The notes below the pieces were generated by a model that did no database searches, was not told the origin of the DNA, and worked only from the letters and a program-made list of their open reading frames with translations. Below, piece by piece: positions 34,574 to 43,846 of a DNA stretch of 64,000 nt. Source of the stretch: JAPPHA01 sp963662815. GTDB lineage: Bacteria; Pseudomonadota; Alphaproteobacteria; Rhodobacterales; Rhodobacteraceae. How positions within the stretch are numbered: position 1 is the stretch's first letter; the number at the start of each line of letters is the position of its first letter. The translations under genes were made by a program, and so were the position numbers. The stretch spans positions 62,001-126,000 of the forward strand of contig CAXXWA010000004.1 of the NCBI GenBank assembly GCA_963662815.2, in the 5' to 3' direction.

Positions 34574-35940
34574 TGCGCCGGGCGTATTCGCTGAGGACTC
34601 GCCTGACCGCGATCATCCTCCTGCCGCTGATGCTGGTCGCGGCGCTGGTGGGCCTCTGGCAACTGGAAAACGCGCGGCGCACAGCCGCCGACGTGTTCGA
34701 CCGGAGCCTCCTGTCCGCAGCGCTTGCGGTTGCCAATGACGTCGCATTCTCGGGCGGCGATGCGCTCTCGCCCCGTACGCGCGACATTCTCGCGGACACG
34801 TCCGGCGGCCCGGTGTTCTACCACGTGTACGCGCCCGACGGGGTGATCGTCGCGGGTTATGCAACCCCGCCGGTCGGAATACCGAGAACGCCCGAGGCCC
34901 TTTCCGGCCCGACCTATTTCAATGCGGTCTACATGGGCCGCGACGTCCACGGCGTGCGTCTTCTCGACACTATGCAGATTGACGGTTTCTCGGGCATCTT
35001 CACCACGACGGTCTGGCAGGATGCAGCCGTTCGCACGGCCTTCCTGAGCGACCTCGTCGTCCGCTCTCTCGTGGCGATCTGCGGCCTCATCGCCTCTCTC
35101 GCGCTTATTGTCCGGTTCGGGGTCCGGATCGGTCTCCGTCCCCTTGTCGATCTCGAGAACGCCATCGCGTTGCGCGCAAGCGACAGGCTTTCGCCGATCC
35201 GGCGCGCAGTGCCGGCCGAGGTGAGCGGTATCGTGCGGACGTTGAACGTCCTGTTCGGACAGCTCTCCCGCAGCATGACCGCGCAGTCGGAGTTCGTTTC
35301 GAACGCGGCGCACCAGTTGAAGAACCCGATCGCCGGAGTCCTGTCGCTGGCGGAGGCGGTGGTTGCCGCGCCGACGCCCGGCGAAGCCCGCCGGCGTTCG
35401 CGGGATCTTCTCGAGGCCGCGCGGGAGACCGCGGATCTTGGCCGAAAGCTACTCCTCCTCGAACGCGCGGAGTCGGTCAGCCCGGCATCGGAGATGGAAT
35501 GCCTGGCTCCGATCGAGATCCTGCGCGATCTGGTCCGGGATTTCCGCGAATCCGCGCCTGACGGGGTTTCGATCCGCCTGGAGGACGACGGGGACCCCGG
35601 CAGGATCAGGGGCGATCTGACGATGCTTCGGGAGGCGGTGCGGAATCTTGTGTACAACGCGCTCCAGCACGGCGGTCCCGAACTCACCCGTGTGACGCTC
35701 GGTGCCGGACGCAGCAAGTCCGAGATGGTCATTTCGGTTGCGGATGACGGCGTCGGCCTGACTCCGGAAGAGATCGGTGCCGCGAGGGAACGCTTTCGCC
35801 AGTTCGCGCCGACCACCGGCAGCGGTCTCGGCGTGTCGATCGTCGACGCGGTCGTCCAGGGACACGGCGGCACCATGAAAATGAGGCGGCTTCAACCGGG
35901 GTTGAGAGTCGAGATGCGCCTGCCGATGTCGCCGGCCTGA
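34573..35940 (+). CDS. tctE: TctE-like sensor histidine kinase
   Basis: 455 residues. Two membrane helices (about 16-32 and 155-185) flank a periplasmic sensor of the TctE/2CSK_N type; H247 in NAAHQLKNPIAG is the phosphorylated histidine; N-box NLVYNALQHGG and GVGLTPEEIG / GSGLGVSIV ATP-lid motifs follow. Partner of the response regulator 33905-34573. Confidence 0.9.
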   Translation: MRRAYSLRTRLTAIILLPLMLVAALVGLWQLENARRTAADVFDRSLLSAALAVANDVAFSGGDALSPRTRDILADTSGGPVFYHVYAPDGVIVAGYATPPVGIPRTPEALSGPTYFNAVYMGRDVHGVRLLDTMQIDGFSGIFTTTVWQDAAVRTAFLSDLVVRSLVAICGLIASLALIVRFGVRIGLRPLVDLENAIALRASDRLSPIRRAVPAEVSGIVRTLNVLFGQLSRSMTAQSEFVSNAAHQLKNPIAGVLSLAEAVVAAPTPGEARRRSRDLLEAARETADLGRKLLLLERAESVSPASEMECLAPIEILRDLVRDFRESAPDGVSIRLEDDGDPGRIRGDLTMLREAVRNLVYNALQHGGPELTRVTLGAGRSKSEMVISVADDGVGLTPEEIGAARERFRQFAPTTGSGLGVSIVDAVVQGHGGTMKMRRLQPGLRVEMRLPMSPA

Positions 35941-36028
35941 CGCCGGGCCGGGAGCCTCGCGCGGCTGAATTCGTCGAGGCGGACGCCCGGAACCCGGCAG
36001 TTCAATCGGAAATGCGGGCCGGCGGACC

Positions 36029-37033
36029 TCAGGGGGGTAGCCTGTCTCGCAAATCGGCGGGGAGTGCCCGTATGACGGCTCCTCGGGCGGTTCGCCAGAA
36101 TGCGGAGAGCAGCAGCAGGGCGGATCCGACGATGAGGATCGTCGTCGCCATGCGCAGGCTGAGGGCGCCGAACTCGCTGACGACATCATGGATGGCGGCA
36201 AGGAGGTAGATGAGCGCGGCGGCAAGGACTGCGCGGCGATCGACCGCCAGGGCGACGGCGCCGAGCAGCGCATAGAGCAGGGTGACCACCGCGGCGGCGG
36301 CGAAAGGTTCGGCGCTTTCGCCGGTCATGGAGAACACCGGATGCACGATCAGAGGGGCGGCGAGCAGGTGCAGCCAGAAGGCGACGTCGGATCGCCGGGT
36401 CGCGCGTTCCCGGTCAGAAAGGTCCCAGCGCATGGCGACGGCGAATACCGCTGCGCCCGAGAGAAACATGGTTGCGAGGATGGCGTCCAGGACATGCCGG
36501 TCCGGAACCCAGACGAACACCAGGGACAGCGCCGCGGCGACGAGCGCTGCAGCTCCCGCAGCGACCGTGGCGGGTACCCGGAACCGCCGCCAGTGAAGCC
36601 AGGCGGCGAAGGCGGCGACAACGCCTGCAACGGCTGCCGCCTGTCCGGGTTGCGCTCCGGGCCCGGCACCCGGCAGCAGCTCCCATGCAGTCCAGAAGAC
36701 ACATCCGGTGAAGGCAAGAAGCAGCACGATGGAAGGAAGCGCCATGCGCCGGCGGCGCGTGAATTGCTCCGCCAGGCCCCATGCGACGAGGGCCGCTGCC
36801 GCGCCGCCCAAAGCTTCGTGCAGGCTTGCCGCGATCCAGCCTGCGCCCGCGAGGACGAGGATCGCGGCGGCGGAGACGAAGATGTCGTTGAAGCTCGTGA
36901 CGAGTCGGAAATGTTCCTGGTCCACGACAGTGGAGGCGTTGCGCCGTTCCACGAACGCGCGCAGGGAAACGGCAGCTTCGGGAGCGAGAGCGCCGGCTTT
37001 GACGGCTTCGTCGATATCGTCTTCGCTGTACAT
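36029..37033 (-). CDS. Multi-pass membrane protein (DUF2157-like)
   Basis: 334 residues: a cytoplasmic N-terminal 48 residues (MYSEDDIDEAVKAGALAPEAAVSLRAFVERRN) followed by about ten alanine-rich membrane helices. The N-terminal motif and the DIFVSAAAILVLAGAGWIAASL first helix resemble DUF2157-type proteins. Function unknown. ATG 37033; the much longer open frame upstream is not family-like. Confidence 0.6.
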   Translation of the reverse strand: MYSEDDIDEAVKAGALAPEAAVSLRAFVERRNASTVVDQEHFRLVTSFNDIFVSAAAILVLAGAGWIAASLHEALGGAAAALVAWGLAEQFTRRRRMALPSIVLLLAFTGCVFWTAWELLPGAGPGAQPGQAAAVAGVVAAFAAWLHWRRFRVPATVAAGAAALVAAALSLVFVWVPDRHVLDAILATMFLSGAAVFAVAMRWDLSDRERATRRSDVAFWLHLLAAPLIVHPVFSMTGESAEPFAAAAVVTLLYALLGAVALAVDRRAVLAAALIYLLAAIHDVVSEFGALSLRMATTILIVGSALLLLSAFWRTARGAVIRALPADLRDRLPP

Positions 37034-37431
37034 GAAGGCGTTCCCCGTCTGAGGTGCATGCCGCCAGTTGCTCCGGACTGTCCGACGGAACAATAGCCGA
37101 CGAGCCGAAGGGCGGCAAACGAGACCGCCAGCTGGCGCGGGGTTCGCCGAGGAGAGATGTTCAGGGAAGCCGCAACCCCGTCTGCCGGGCGGCCGCGGCC
37201 GGTTTCCCGGCGTTGCCGGCGCGGTTCCGATCGGTTGTTGGCCGGGACAAGGCCGCGATGTCCGGGGCGGTTCTGCGTCCCGTTCCGTGCGCCGACCCTC
37301 CCGTGCTCCGGTGCGCGCGGTCCGCATCTCCGCTTGCCAGCGGTTCGATGCGGGATGCCGAATCCTGTGAGGTTCTGCCCGGACGGCGAAGGAACGTGAA
37401 GACTTGAGAGCAAGCGGCGGATCCCGCCTCG
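37034..37431. other. Intergenic region, no gene seen
   Basis: About 400 bp between two minus-strand genes. It should hold the promoter of the membrane protein gene and the end of the lipid operon; I could not pick out a clear promoter or terminator. Confidence 0.4.
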
Positions 37432-38667
37432 TCACGCCGGCCTTCGATAGGCGATTTGAACCACGTCCGTGGTTTTCGAGGCGAAGCCCGCTGCGCAGGA
37501 CGCGAGATAAAAGTTCCACATGCGCTTGAAGCGATCGTCGAACCCGAGCGCGGCAATCCGGTCCCAACGGCTGTTGAACCTGCTGCGCCACATGCGCAGC
37601 GTGCGCGAGTAGCATCCGGCGAACGACTGCGATCCGATCGTTTCGAAGCCCGCAGCTCGGGACAGGTCGCAGAGGGTCGACGGGCTCAGCAGCATTCCGC
37701 CGGGAAAGATGTACTTCTGAATGAAGTCGGCCCTGTTGCGGTATTGCGGGAACAGCCGCTCTGCGATCGTGATCGCCTGGAGCGCCGCGATGCCGCCGGG
37801 CCGAAGCCGGTCGCGAAGCGTCGAGAAAAAGACCGGCCAGTACCTTTCGCCGACCGCTTCGATCATTTCGATCGAGGCGACTCGGTCATAGGTGTTCCGT
37901 TCGTCCCGGTAGTCGCGCAGCAGGATTTCCACGCGCTCGGCCAACCCCGCCTCAAAGAGCCGCCGCTTGGCGAAATCATGCTGTTCCCGGGAAATTGTCA
38001 GCCCGGTGACCCGCACGCCGCGTTCGCGCGCGGCATATTCGGCGAAACCGCCCCAGCCGCAACCGATGTCCAGGATCCGGTCTCCTGGCGCCGCCGCCAG
38101 GCGGTCGCAGATCGCCGCATACTTGTTCCGCTGCGCCTCTTCGAGCCGTTCGTTCCCGTTCAGGAACAGCGCCGAGGAGTAGGTCATCGTCTTGTCGAGC
38201 CACAGTTGGTAGAAGGCGTTTCCGAGATCGTAGTGGCGCGCGATGTTTCGCCGAGAACCCTTTCGACTGTTGGCATTCAGGCAGTGGCCAAGGCGCTGCC
38301 AGAGGCGGAACAGCCCGGCTCCGGTGAAGCGTTGCACGATATTGTCATTGTTGAGCATGATCGCGTCGAGCAGTTCCTGGATGTCGGGCGATGTCCACCA
38401 GCCATCCATGTACATTTCGCCGAACCCGAGATCGCTCTCGAAGAGAAGCCGGCGGAAGAAGTCCGGATTCCGGATCGCGATGCTTCCCTGCGGACCGGGG
38501 TCGCCCCCTTCGGCCAGGAACCGGTTGCCGTCGGGGAATTCGACTTCGATCGCGCCGCGCTCGACATGGCGCAGCATGGAAAGGACGGCCCGGGAGCGGC
38601 GCGGAAGGGTTGTTCCGTGCCGGACAGCCTGGACGACTTCGCCGCGCGGGCCGTTCGGCAAGGTCAT
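37432..38667 (-). CDS. Cyclopropane-fatty-acyl-phospholipid synthase-like SAM methyltransferase
   Basis: 411 residues. SAM site LDIGCGWGGFAEYAARE, followed by GLTISREQHDFAKRR, DYRDERNTYDRVASIEMIEAVGERYW and YIFPGGMLLSPSTL, all standard for Cfa enzymes that methylenate or methylate double bonds in membrane phospholipid acyl chains. Last gene of the seven-gene operon transcribed away from rpoE-chrR; starts at 38667 overlapping the SDR stop (ATGA). The related RpoE/ChrR regulon of Rhodobacter sphaeroides also contains a Cfa-type gene, so induction by singlet oxygen is likely. Confidence 0.9.
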   Translation of the reverse strand: MTLPNGPRGEVVQAVRHGTTLPRRSRAVLSMLRHVERGAIEVEFPDGNRFLAEGGDPGPQGSIAIRNPDFFRRLLFESDLGFGEMYMDGWWTSPDIQELLDAIMLNNDNIVQRFTGAGLFRLWQRLGHCLNANSRKGSRRNIARHYDLGNAFYQLWLDKTMTYSSALFLNGNERLEEAQRNKYAAICDRLAAAPGDRILDIGCGWGGFAEYAARERGVRVTGLTISREQHDFAKRRLFEAGLAERVEILLRDYRDERNTYDRVASIEMIEAVGERYWPVFFSTLRDRLRPGGIAALQAITIAERLFPQYRNRADFIQKYIFPGGMLLSPSTLCDLSRAAGFETIGSQSFAGCYSRTLRMWRSRFNSRWDRIAALGFDDRFKRMWNFYLASCAAGFASKTTDVVQIAYRRPA

Positions 38668-39443
38668 GATGCCTTGTCCGGCTTGCTCGCGGCGAGCGCC
38701 ATCAGAGCGAAGTAGAGCGGTCTCGGGAGAGCTGCGAGAAACCTGAGCGCAACCGTCATGACGAAAGGGAAGGCGATCTCGAAACGGCCGTGCGCCATGC
38801 CGCGCACGATTCGGTCGGCTGCTGCTTCCGGCGCAATGATGAAGGGCATCCTGAAGCTGTTCTTTCCTGTAAGGCGCGTTTCCACGAAACCGGGATTGCA
38901 CAGCTGGACCGCAACGCCGGAACCGCGCAGGTCGCAACGAAGATTCTCTGCGAGATGGATCAGCGCCGCCTTGGTCGCGCCGTATCCCCAGGCGTCGGGC
39001 AGGCCGCGATATCCGGACAGGGAGCCGAGCAGGAGGACATGCCCCGATCCGCGACTGCAGAACGCCGGAACGCAGCAGGCAAGGACGCGGAGCGCGCCCG
39101 TGACGTTGACGTCGACGATCGTCTCGAGCGCGCGGAGGTCGGGCCGGCGCGCAGACATGGGTTCGTAGGCGCCGGCACAGTAGATCACCCCGTCCACCGC
39201 GCCCGCACTTTCGAAAGCCCGTATCGTACCGGCTCTGTCGGTGACGTCGAACGGCACCGCTGCGTGACCGCCGTTGGCGGTCTGTACGGGCGCCAGCTCG
39301 TCGACGAGGCGCGCGAGCGCCGCGCCGTCGCGGGCCGACGCGACTACGGCGACGCCCTCGCGCGCAAGGCGCAGGGCGACGTGGCGGCCGATGCCGGCGC
39401 TGGCGCCGACCAGCCAGAAGCGTTTCCCGGCAAGCCCGCTCAC
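38664..39443 (-). CDS. Short-chain dehydrogenase/reductase
   Basis: 259 residues. NAD(P) site GASAGIGRHVALRLAREG, a DVTDRAG block, NVTGALRVLACC, active-site S (LLLGSLSGYRG) and YGATKAALIHLAENL (YxxxK). A classical SDR with the LVGASAGIG opening common in lipid-cluster SDRs. GTG start overlaps the DUF3833 stop (GTGA). Confidence 0.88.
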   Translation of the reverse strand: MSGLAGKRFWLVGASAGIGRHVALRLAREGVAVVASARDGAALARLVDELAPVQTANGGHAAVPFDVTDRAGTIRAFESAGAVDGVIYCAGAYEPMSARRPDLRALETIVDVNVTGALRVLACCVPAFCSRGSGHVLLLGSLSGYRGLPDAWGYGATKAALIHLAENLRCDLRGSGVAVQLCNPGFVETRLTGKNSFRMPFIIAPEAAADRIVRGMAHGRFEIAFPFVMTVALRFLAALPRPLYFALMALAASKPDKAS

Positions 39444-39997
39444 GGCGGACTCTCGGGTGCGGCAGGGGCATCGTCGGCGCTGCGTTTCCGGATTGCGGCC
39501 ACGAGCTCGCCGACCTTCAGTCCGAACTTGGACATGCGCGCCTGGTTGACGAGCGTTCCGTCGTCGACGAGATAGAACCAGTCCTCCATCCCGACAACGA
39601 CTTCGCCCTTGCCTCTCGGCACCCGCATACGGTAGCGCATGACCGCCGCGTTGCCGCGCTGCATGCCCGCCGCCATTCCTTTCAGGTCATGTGCGGTTGC
39701 GGTGAATGACCCGTTGTCCGCGAAAACCAGATTCCAGAGCCTTTCGCCGGTCTCGCCGTCGTCGTAGCGAAAGCGTTCGTCGAGCGTGCCATGGTTGCCG
39801 GACCAATTGCCGGCCATGTCGATCGTGAAGCGCCTCTCGACCCGGCCGGAGAGTCCCAGAAACACGCCCGAGGCGGTGAGAGGACCGCGCAGGTAGTTCC
39901 GCAGGTCGAGAGCCGGCTTTTCGGCGGAATAGGCCTCGATGTCCCGCGTGCCGAAATCGAACAGCAGGCCCGAGCCTGGAAAATGCCGTGTCTTCAT
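39440..39997 (-). CDS. DUF3833 family protein
   Basis: 185 residues. Blocks YLRGPLTASGVFLGLSGRVERRFTIDM, NHGTLDERFRYDDGETGERLWNL, and VVVGMEDWFYLVDDGTLVNQARMSKFG define DUF3833. The family is regularly found with Cfa, DUF1365 and FAD-oxidase genes; a beta-barrel lipid-binding role has been guessed but not shown. No signal peptide or lipobox with this start (ATG 39997, ATGA overlap with the MFS gene). Confidence 0.85.
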   Translation of the reverse strand: MKTRHFPGSGLLFDFGTRDIEAYSAEKPALDLRNYLRGPLTASGVFLGLSGRVERRFTIDMAGNWSGNHGTLDERFRYDDGETGERLWNLVFADNGSFTATAHDLKGMAAGMQRGNAAVMRYRMRVPRGKGEVVVGMEDWFYLVDDGTLVNQARMSKFGLKVGELVAAIRKRSADDAPAAPESPP

Positions 39998-41235
39998 ATG
40001 TCGTCTCCCTTGTCGCTGACGAGAATCAAGAGCACCGGAATTGCGGCCAATTTGAGAATGCACGGCACGAGTGCGTAGGCAGCAGACAGCGCGTCGCGGC
40101 CGTTATCGGCTGACAATCCCGGTTCGTATCCTGCAAGGGCGAGTACGGGCAGAGTCGCGCCCGCGGCAAACGCAAGCGCGGTTTTTTGCAGGAATGTCCA
40201 GATGGAAAACACTCGCGCGCCGCCGCCCTGAATCCGGGCTGCAAGCATCGCCGGCGTCAGCGTCATGTCGGCGCCGAGCGCCGCTCCCGAGGCTCCGGCG
40301 ATGGCGTAGAACACTCCGATGTCGCCGGGACCAAGCAAGTAGGCCCAGACAAAGACGGGAACCGAAAGCGACATGCCAGCAACGAGTGCCGTCTTTCTGC
40401 CGACCATTCCGGCAAGCCGCGCCCAGCCGGGGGCCGCGGCCGCGGCCGCGGCGAAGAAGACGAGCAACATGGGACCGGCGTGCGCCTCGGCGGCGAGGAT
40501 GTCGGTGACAAAGAACAGGAACAGCGTCGACGTGATCGCTGTCGGAAGGGCGTTGATGAAACCGAAAGCGAGTACGGGCGCGATACCGGACGAACGCATC
40601 GCTTCGGAGAAGCCGGCATCCCGCAAAAACCCTCCTGAGGCCAGCCAGCGTCCGCGCATTCGCGCGAGGGCCAGGACTGCAAGGACGGCGAATCCGGCGG
40701 CATAGCCGGCATAGGCGAAACCGGTGCCGAAGACCGATCCGATCATGCCGGGCGTCGCTGCGGCGAGGCCGATGCCTGCGAGCCCGCCGGCTTCGCGCCA
40801 GAGAGCGATCCGGGTGTATCCGCCGCCTGCCGCCTTCGCCTGGGCCAGGCCGTGGTCGTAGAGCGCAATCTGCAACGCGCTGAAGCCGGTGAATGCGGCG
40901 AACAGGCCTGCGGCCAGGCGCGGCAAGGGCTCGCCCCAGGCCGGCGGCGCGAACAGAACAGCAAAGCCGAGCGCGAGAAGGGCTCCCGAAGCCAGCGTCC
41001 AGGTTTCGCGGCGGTGCGGCCACCGGTCCGCAAGGCGGCCGATGAACGGGTCCTGAACGCTGTCAACCGCGCGCGCCGCCAAGAGGACGCCGCCGAGCAT
41101 GGCGAGACCGACGCCCATCTCGTCCGCATAGTATCGCGGCGCATGGACGTAGAGCGGTAGGCCGGCGAAGGCGAGCGTTGCCGCGACCGCGCCGGGAGGA
41201 ATCAGCTCGCGCCGCGCGGGACCGGGGTCAGTCAT
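39994..41235 (-). CDS. MFS transporter of the MelB/GPH-like class
   Basis: 413 residues, twelve membrane helices. LPLYVHAPRYYADEMGVGLAMLG at the N-terminus and DSVQDPFIGRLADRW, a GPH-like variant of the MFS motif. Typical companion of the DUF1365/Cfa/FAD cluster; substrate unknown, a lysolipid or fatty-acid-derived compound is inference. Overlaps the upstream gene by 8 nt. Confidence 0.82.
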   Translation of the reverse strand: MTDPGPARRELIPPGAVAATLAFAGLPLYVHAPRYYADEMGVGLAMLGGVLLAARAVDSVQDPFIGRLADRWPHRRETWTLASGALLALGFAVLFAPPAWGEPLPRLAAGLFAAFTGFSALQIALYDHGLAQAKAAGGGYTRIALWREAGGLAGIGLAAATPGMIGSVFGTGFAYAGYAAGFAVLAVLALARMRGRWLASGGFLRDAGFSEAMRSSGIAPVLAFGFINALPTAITSTLFLFFVTDILAAEAHAGPMLLVFFAAAAAAAPGWARLAGMVGRKTALVAGMSLSVPVFVWAYLLGPGDIGVFYAIAGASGAALGADMTLTPAMLAARIQGGGARVFSIWTFLQKTALAFAAGATLPVLALAGYEPGLSADNGRDALSAAYALVPCILKLAAIPVLLILVSDKGDDI

Positions 41236-41743
41236 CGCACCGGCCGGAGAGAAGCGCGTCCCTCCGCTTCGGATCCAGGCTCTCGGGACCGAGCCAGATA
41301 TCCAGGAACAGTCCTGCGTCGCTCGTGAGTTCGCCTGCGGGAAGACCGTTGTGAAAGAACGCGATCCGGTCGGGACCTTCGCGCCAGGCGGTGATCCGGT
41401 CGCCTTCGGTCACGTTGCGCATCGCCTGCGAAAGCTCCGCCATTGCCGCGTCGAAGTTCTCGTCGGATCGGCCGGAAATGCGCACCATCTCCCGGATTGA
41501 GGTGGAAACCAGCTCGTCGTGGCTGAACCCCCTTCGATAGTGGAGGGTCAAGCCGAAATTCGGCCCCGGCGGCGCGGCGGCGTCCGTCCAGAGTTCGGCC
41601 CTGTAGAGACTGAAGAAAAAGAACCCGTATTCGGCGCAGCCGGCTGGCCGTTCCGCCGCCACGCGTCCCGACAGTTCGGGAGGCGCTGAAAATGCGCTGC
41701 CGGCCGCGAACAGCAGTGCAGGGAGGACGGCTCGAAGCATCAT
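41228..41743 (-). CDS. Chalcone-isomerase-like periplasmic protein
   Basis: 171 residues with a signal peptide (MMLRAVLPALLFAAGSAFSA). The mature part, with RAELWTDAAAPPGPNFGLTLHYRRGFSHDELVSTSIREM and FDAAMAELSQAM...VTEGDRITAWREGPDRIAFFHNG, fits the bacterial chalcone isomerase-like fold (fatty-acid-binding relatives). Plausible carrier for a fatty acyl compound in this lipid operon. ATG 41743 overlaps the DUF1365 stop as ATGA. Confidence 0.7.
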   Translation of the reverse strand: MMLRAVLPALLFAAGSAFSAPPELSGRVAAERPAGCAEYGFFFFSLYRAELWTDAAAPPGPNFGLTLHYRRGFSHDELVSTSIREMVRISGRSDENFDAAMAELSQAMRNVTEGDRITAWREGPDRIAFFHNGLPAGELTSDAGLFLDIWLGPESLDPKRRDALLSGRCDD

Positions 41744-42495
41744 GTGATGCTCCGTTCGAAAGGTTCAGGTCGGTGCCGGCAGGGCACGCCCTTTCGCCAG
41801 AGCCGGAATGCCTGCCAGTGGATCAGCGCCGTTGTCCGGGCGCCGCCGAAGGGGCGGCGCAGGAGCGCCCGGACAAGTTCCCGATCCGTGAAGGGGCGGC
41901 GGGTGCCGACGACCGCCGTGTTCAGGCCGCCGCCGTTGCCGTCTTCGTAGAGAATGCGAACGGCGACGCGGGCCTCGTCCAGCAGAAACTGAAATCTGTA
42001 CTCGCCCTCGACATCGAAAAACGGAGAAACGTGAAGCCGCTTGCCGGAGATGATCCCGCTGCCCGGAAGGATGTCGGCGCCGGTCCTTTCCTTGCAGACG
42101 TAGATGTGACGATCGCCGAAGGTGTTGTTCACCTCGGCCAGCACGGCCCGCAGATTGCCGGCGGAGCCGGCGAGGAACCAGAAGCTGACCGGGTTGAAGG
42201 TGTAGCCCCAGTAGCGTGGATGGGTCATCAGCAGTACATGGTCGATACCGTCGACACCCGCGTTCCGCGCAAGCCGCCGAACCGCCTCTACACCCCTGCA
42301 GCCGGCAACTCCGTGATCAGACGGTTGCAGGGAGACGAGATTGGGTCGGCCGAAGGAAAAGATGCGGGAGCCTGACTTCCCCGCAAGCGCCGCTTCGTCA
42401 AGAAGCAGATAGTCGATTCCGTAGGCGAAGCGGTTCTCGACGGGCGCGCGCCGCATGTGGCTGACTCTCGCCGTGACGACCGATGATCCAATCAC
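41740..42495 (-). CDS. DUF1365 family protein
   Basis: About 251 residues. The hallmark motifs are RRAPVENRFAYGIDYLLLD, THPRYWGYTFNPVSFWFL and EVNNTFGDRHIYVC, then VSPFFDVEGEYRF. DUF1365 proteins are near-constant partners of the FAD oxidoreductase and Cfa gene that flank it; their reaction is unknown. GTG 42495 gives the GTGA overlap used throughout this operon; GTG 42501 is an alternative. Confidence 0.87.
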   Translation of the reverse strand: MIGSSVVTARVSHMRRAPVENRFAYGIDYLLLDEAALAGKSGSRIFSFGRPNLVSLQPSDHGVAGCRGVEAVRRLARNAGVDGIDHVLLMTHPRYWGYTFNPVSFWFLAGSAGNLRAVLAEVNNTFGDRHIYVCKERTGADILPGSGIISGKRLHVSPFFDVEGEYRFQFLLDEARVAVRILYEDGNGGGLNTAVVGTRRPFTDRELVRALLRRPFGGARTTALIHWQAFRLWRKGVPCRHRPEPFERSIT

Positions 42496-43796
42496 GTCCA
42501 CGGCGGCGACACCCCCAAGTGCCTGGCGACGGCGACTGCGCTCGCCAGCCCGTCTTCATGGAAACCCGTGCCGGTCCATGCGCCGCAATACCAGGTGCCG
42601 GACTGTCCCTGTATCGATGGCAGTTCGGCTTGGGCGGCGATGGTGCCGAAATCATACTGCGGATGTTCGAAGTGGTGTTCGTCCAGGATGCGCGACTCGT
42701 CGATTCTCATTGCAGGATTGAGCGTAGCGAACAGAGGCGTTTCGGGCGGAAGTCCCTGAAGCGAATTCATCCAGTAGCTGACCGATGCCTGTTCCTCGTC
42801 CGGCTGTGATTTCGCGAGGTATACCCAGCTTGACCAGCAGGCCCTGCGCCGCGGCATCAAACGGTCATCGGTATGAAGCACGATCCTGTTGCGCCTGAAG
42901 GGAACCTGGCCGAGGATGCGCCGTTCTTCCGGGCCAGCGTCCTTGAGTACAGCCAGAGCCGTGTCGGCATGGCAGGCGAACACAACCCTGTCGAACTGCT
43001 CAGCCTCCTGTCCGGCCGCCTTGACCCGGACCCCGTCCGGTCCTCGAGTCACTGCCTCGACCGGCGCGCGTAGCCGAACCTCTGCATCCATGCTGGCTGC
43101 CACCCTCGAAACGTAATTGCGCGCGCCGCCCTCGACGGTCCACCAGCGATGCTGGCCGGTGAACGACAGCAGGCCGTGATTGGCAAAGAAGCGGGCGAGG
43201 ACTGCGGCGGGGAAGTCCAGCATCCTGGCTCGCGGCGTCGACCAGATCGCGCCGCTCATCGGCAGCAGGTAGTAGCGCTGGAACCAGAGGCCGAGCCGCC
43301 GCCGCCGGATCAGCCCGCCCAGGGTCAAACCCGGGTCGCCGTCCGACTCCGCGAGTGCCGTCCGGTTGAAGACCGCGATGTCGCGCAACATGCGCCAGAA
43401 ATCGGGCTTGGCAGCGTTTGCCGGCTGGGCAAGCGCGGCCCTGACGCTGCCGCAGCCGTACTCGATCGCTCCGCCGTCCACGGAGACGGCGAAAGACATG
43501 TCGCTTTCGCGGACAGGCACATCCAGTTTGTCGAACAGTCGGCAGAGATTTGGATAGTTGACCTTGTTGAAGACGATGAAGCCCGTATCGACCGGCACCT
43601 CCCGGCCGCCGGAAGACGCGACAATGGTGCGTGCGTGACCACCAAGCCGGCCCGCAGCCTCGAACAGCACCACGTCATGCGCGCGGGAAAGCAGCCATGC
43701 TGCTCCGAGTCCCGATATTCCCGCGCCGATGACGGCAATCTTGCGCCGCCTGTCGAGGTTGCATGCGGGAGCGCTCGTCAACGTTTCCTTCATCAT
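42492..43796 (-). CDS. FAD-dependent oxidoreductase (flavin amine-oxidase superfamily)
   Basis: 434 residues. Rossmann dinucleotide site KIAVIGAGISGLGAAWLLSRAHDVVLFEA followed by GRLGGHART, and a C-terminal FAD-binding YCGAWTGTGFHEDGLASAVAVA. This is the NAD/FAD-binding protein that heads Cfa/DUF1365 clusters and may act on modified acyl chains (for instance desaturation); direct function is not proved from sequence. ATG 43796 (or 43793). First gene of the operon, divergent from rpoE, directly behind a sigma-E-like promoter. Confidence 0.85.
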   Translation of the reverse strand: MMKETLTSAPACNLDRRRKIAVIGAGISGLGAAWLLSRAHDVVLFEAAGRLGGHARTIVASSGGREVPVDTGFIVFNKVNYPNLCRLFDKLDVPVRESDMSFAVSVDGGAIEYGCGSVRAALAQPANAAKPDFWRMLRDIAVFNRTALAESDGDPGLTLGGLIRRRRLGLWFQRYYLLPMSGAIWSTPRARMLDFPAAVLARFFANHGLLSFTGQHRWWTVEGGARNYVSRVAASMDAEVRLRAPVEAVTRGPDGVRVKAAGQEAEQFDRVVFACHADTALAVLKDAGPEERRILGQVPFRRNRIVLHTDDRLMPRRRACWSSWVYLAKSQPDEEQASVSYWMNSLQGLPPETPLFATLNPAMRIDESRILDEHHFEHPQYDFGTIAAQAELPSIQGQSGTWYCGAWTGTGFHEDGLASAVAVARHLGVSPPWT

Positions 43797-43802
43797 GCAC
43801 TT

Positions 43803-43830
43803 GATACGGCGCCAACGCCCCTGCGGATCA
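43803..43830 (-). promoter_or_regulatory. Sigma-E (RpoE/ChrR)-type promoter for the lipid operon
   Basis: On the minus strand TGATCC (43830-43825), 18 nt, then TATC (43806-43803), the -35 and -10 layout known for RpoE of Rhodobacter sphaeroides (TGATCC with an 18-nt spacer). The predicted transcript starts very close to the FAD gene's ATG at 43796, so the leader is very short. Confidence 0.65.
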
Positions 43831-43846
43831 CAGTTTGCGAAAAAAT

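Noticed and set aside
37161..37556. Minus-strand frame between the membrane protein and cfa genes
   Set aside because: It overlaps the cfa 3' end in another frame and has no family features.
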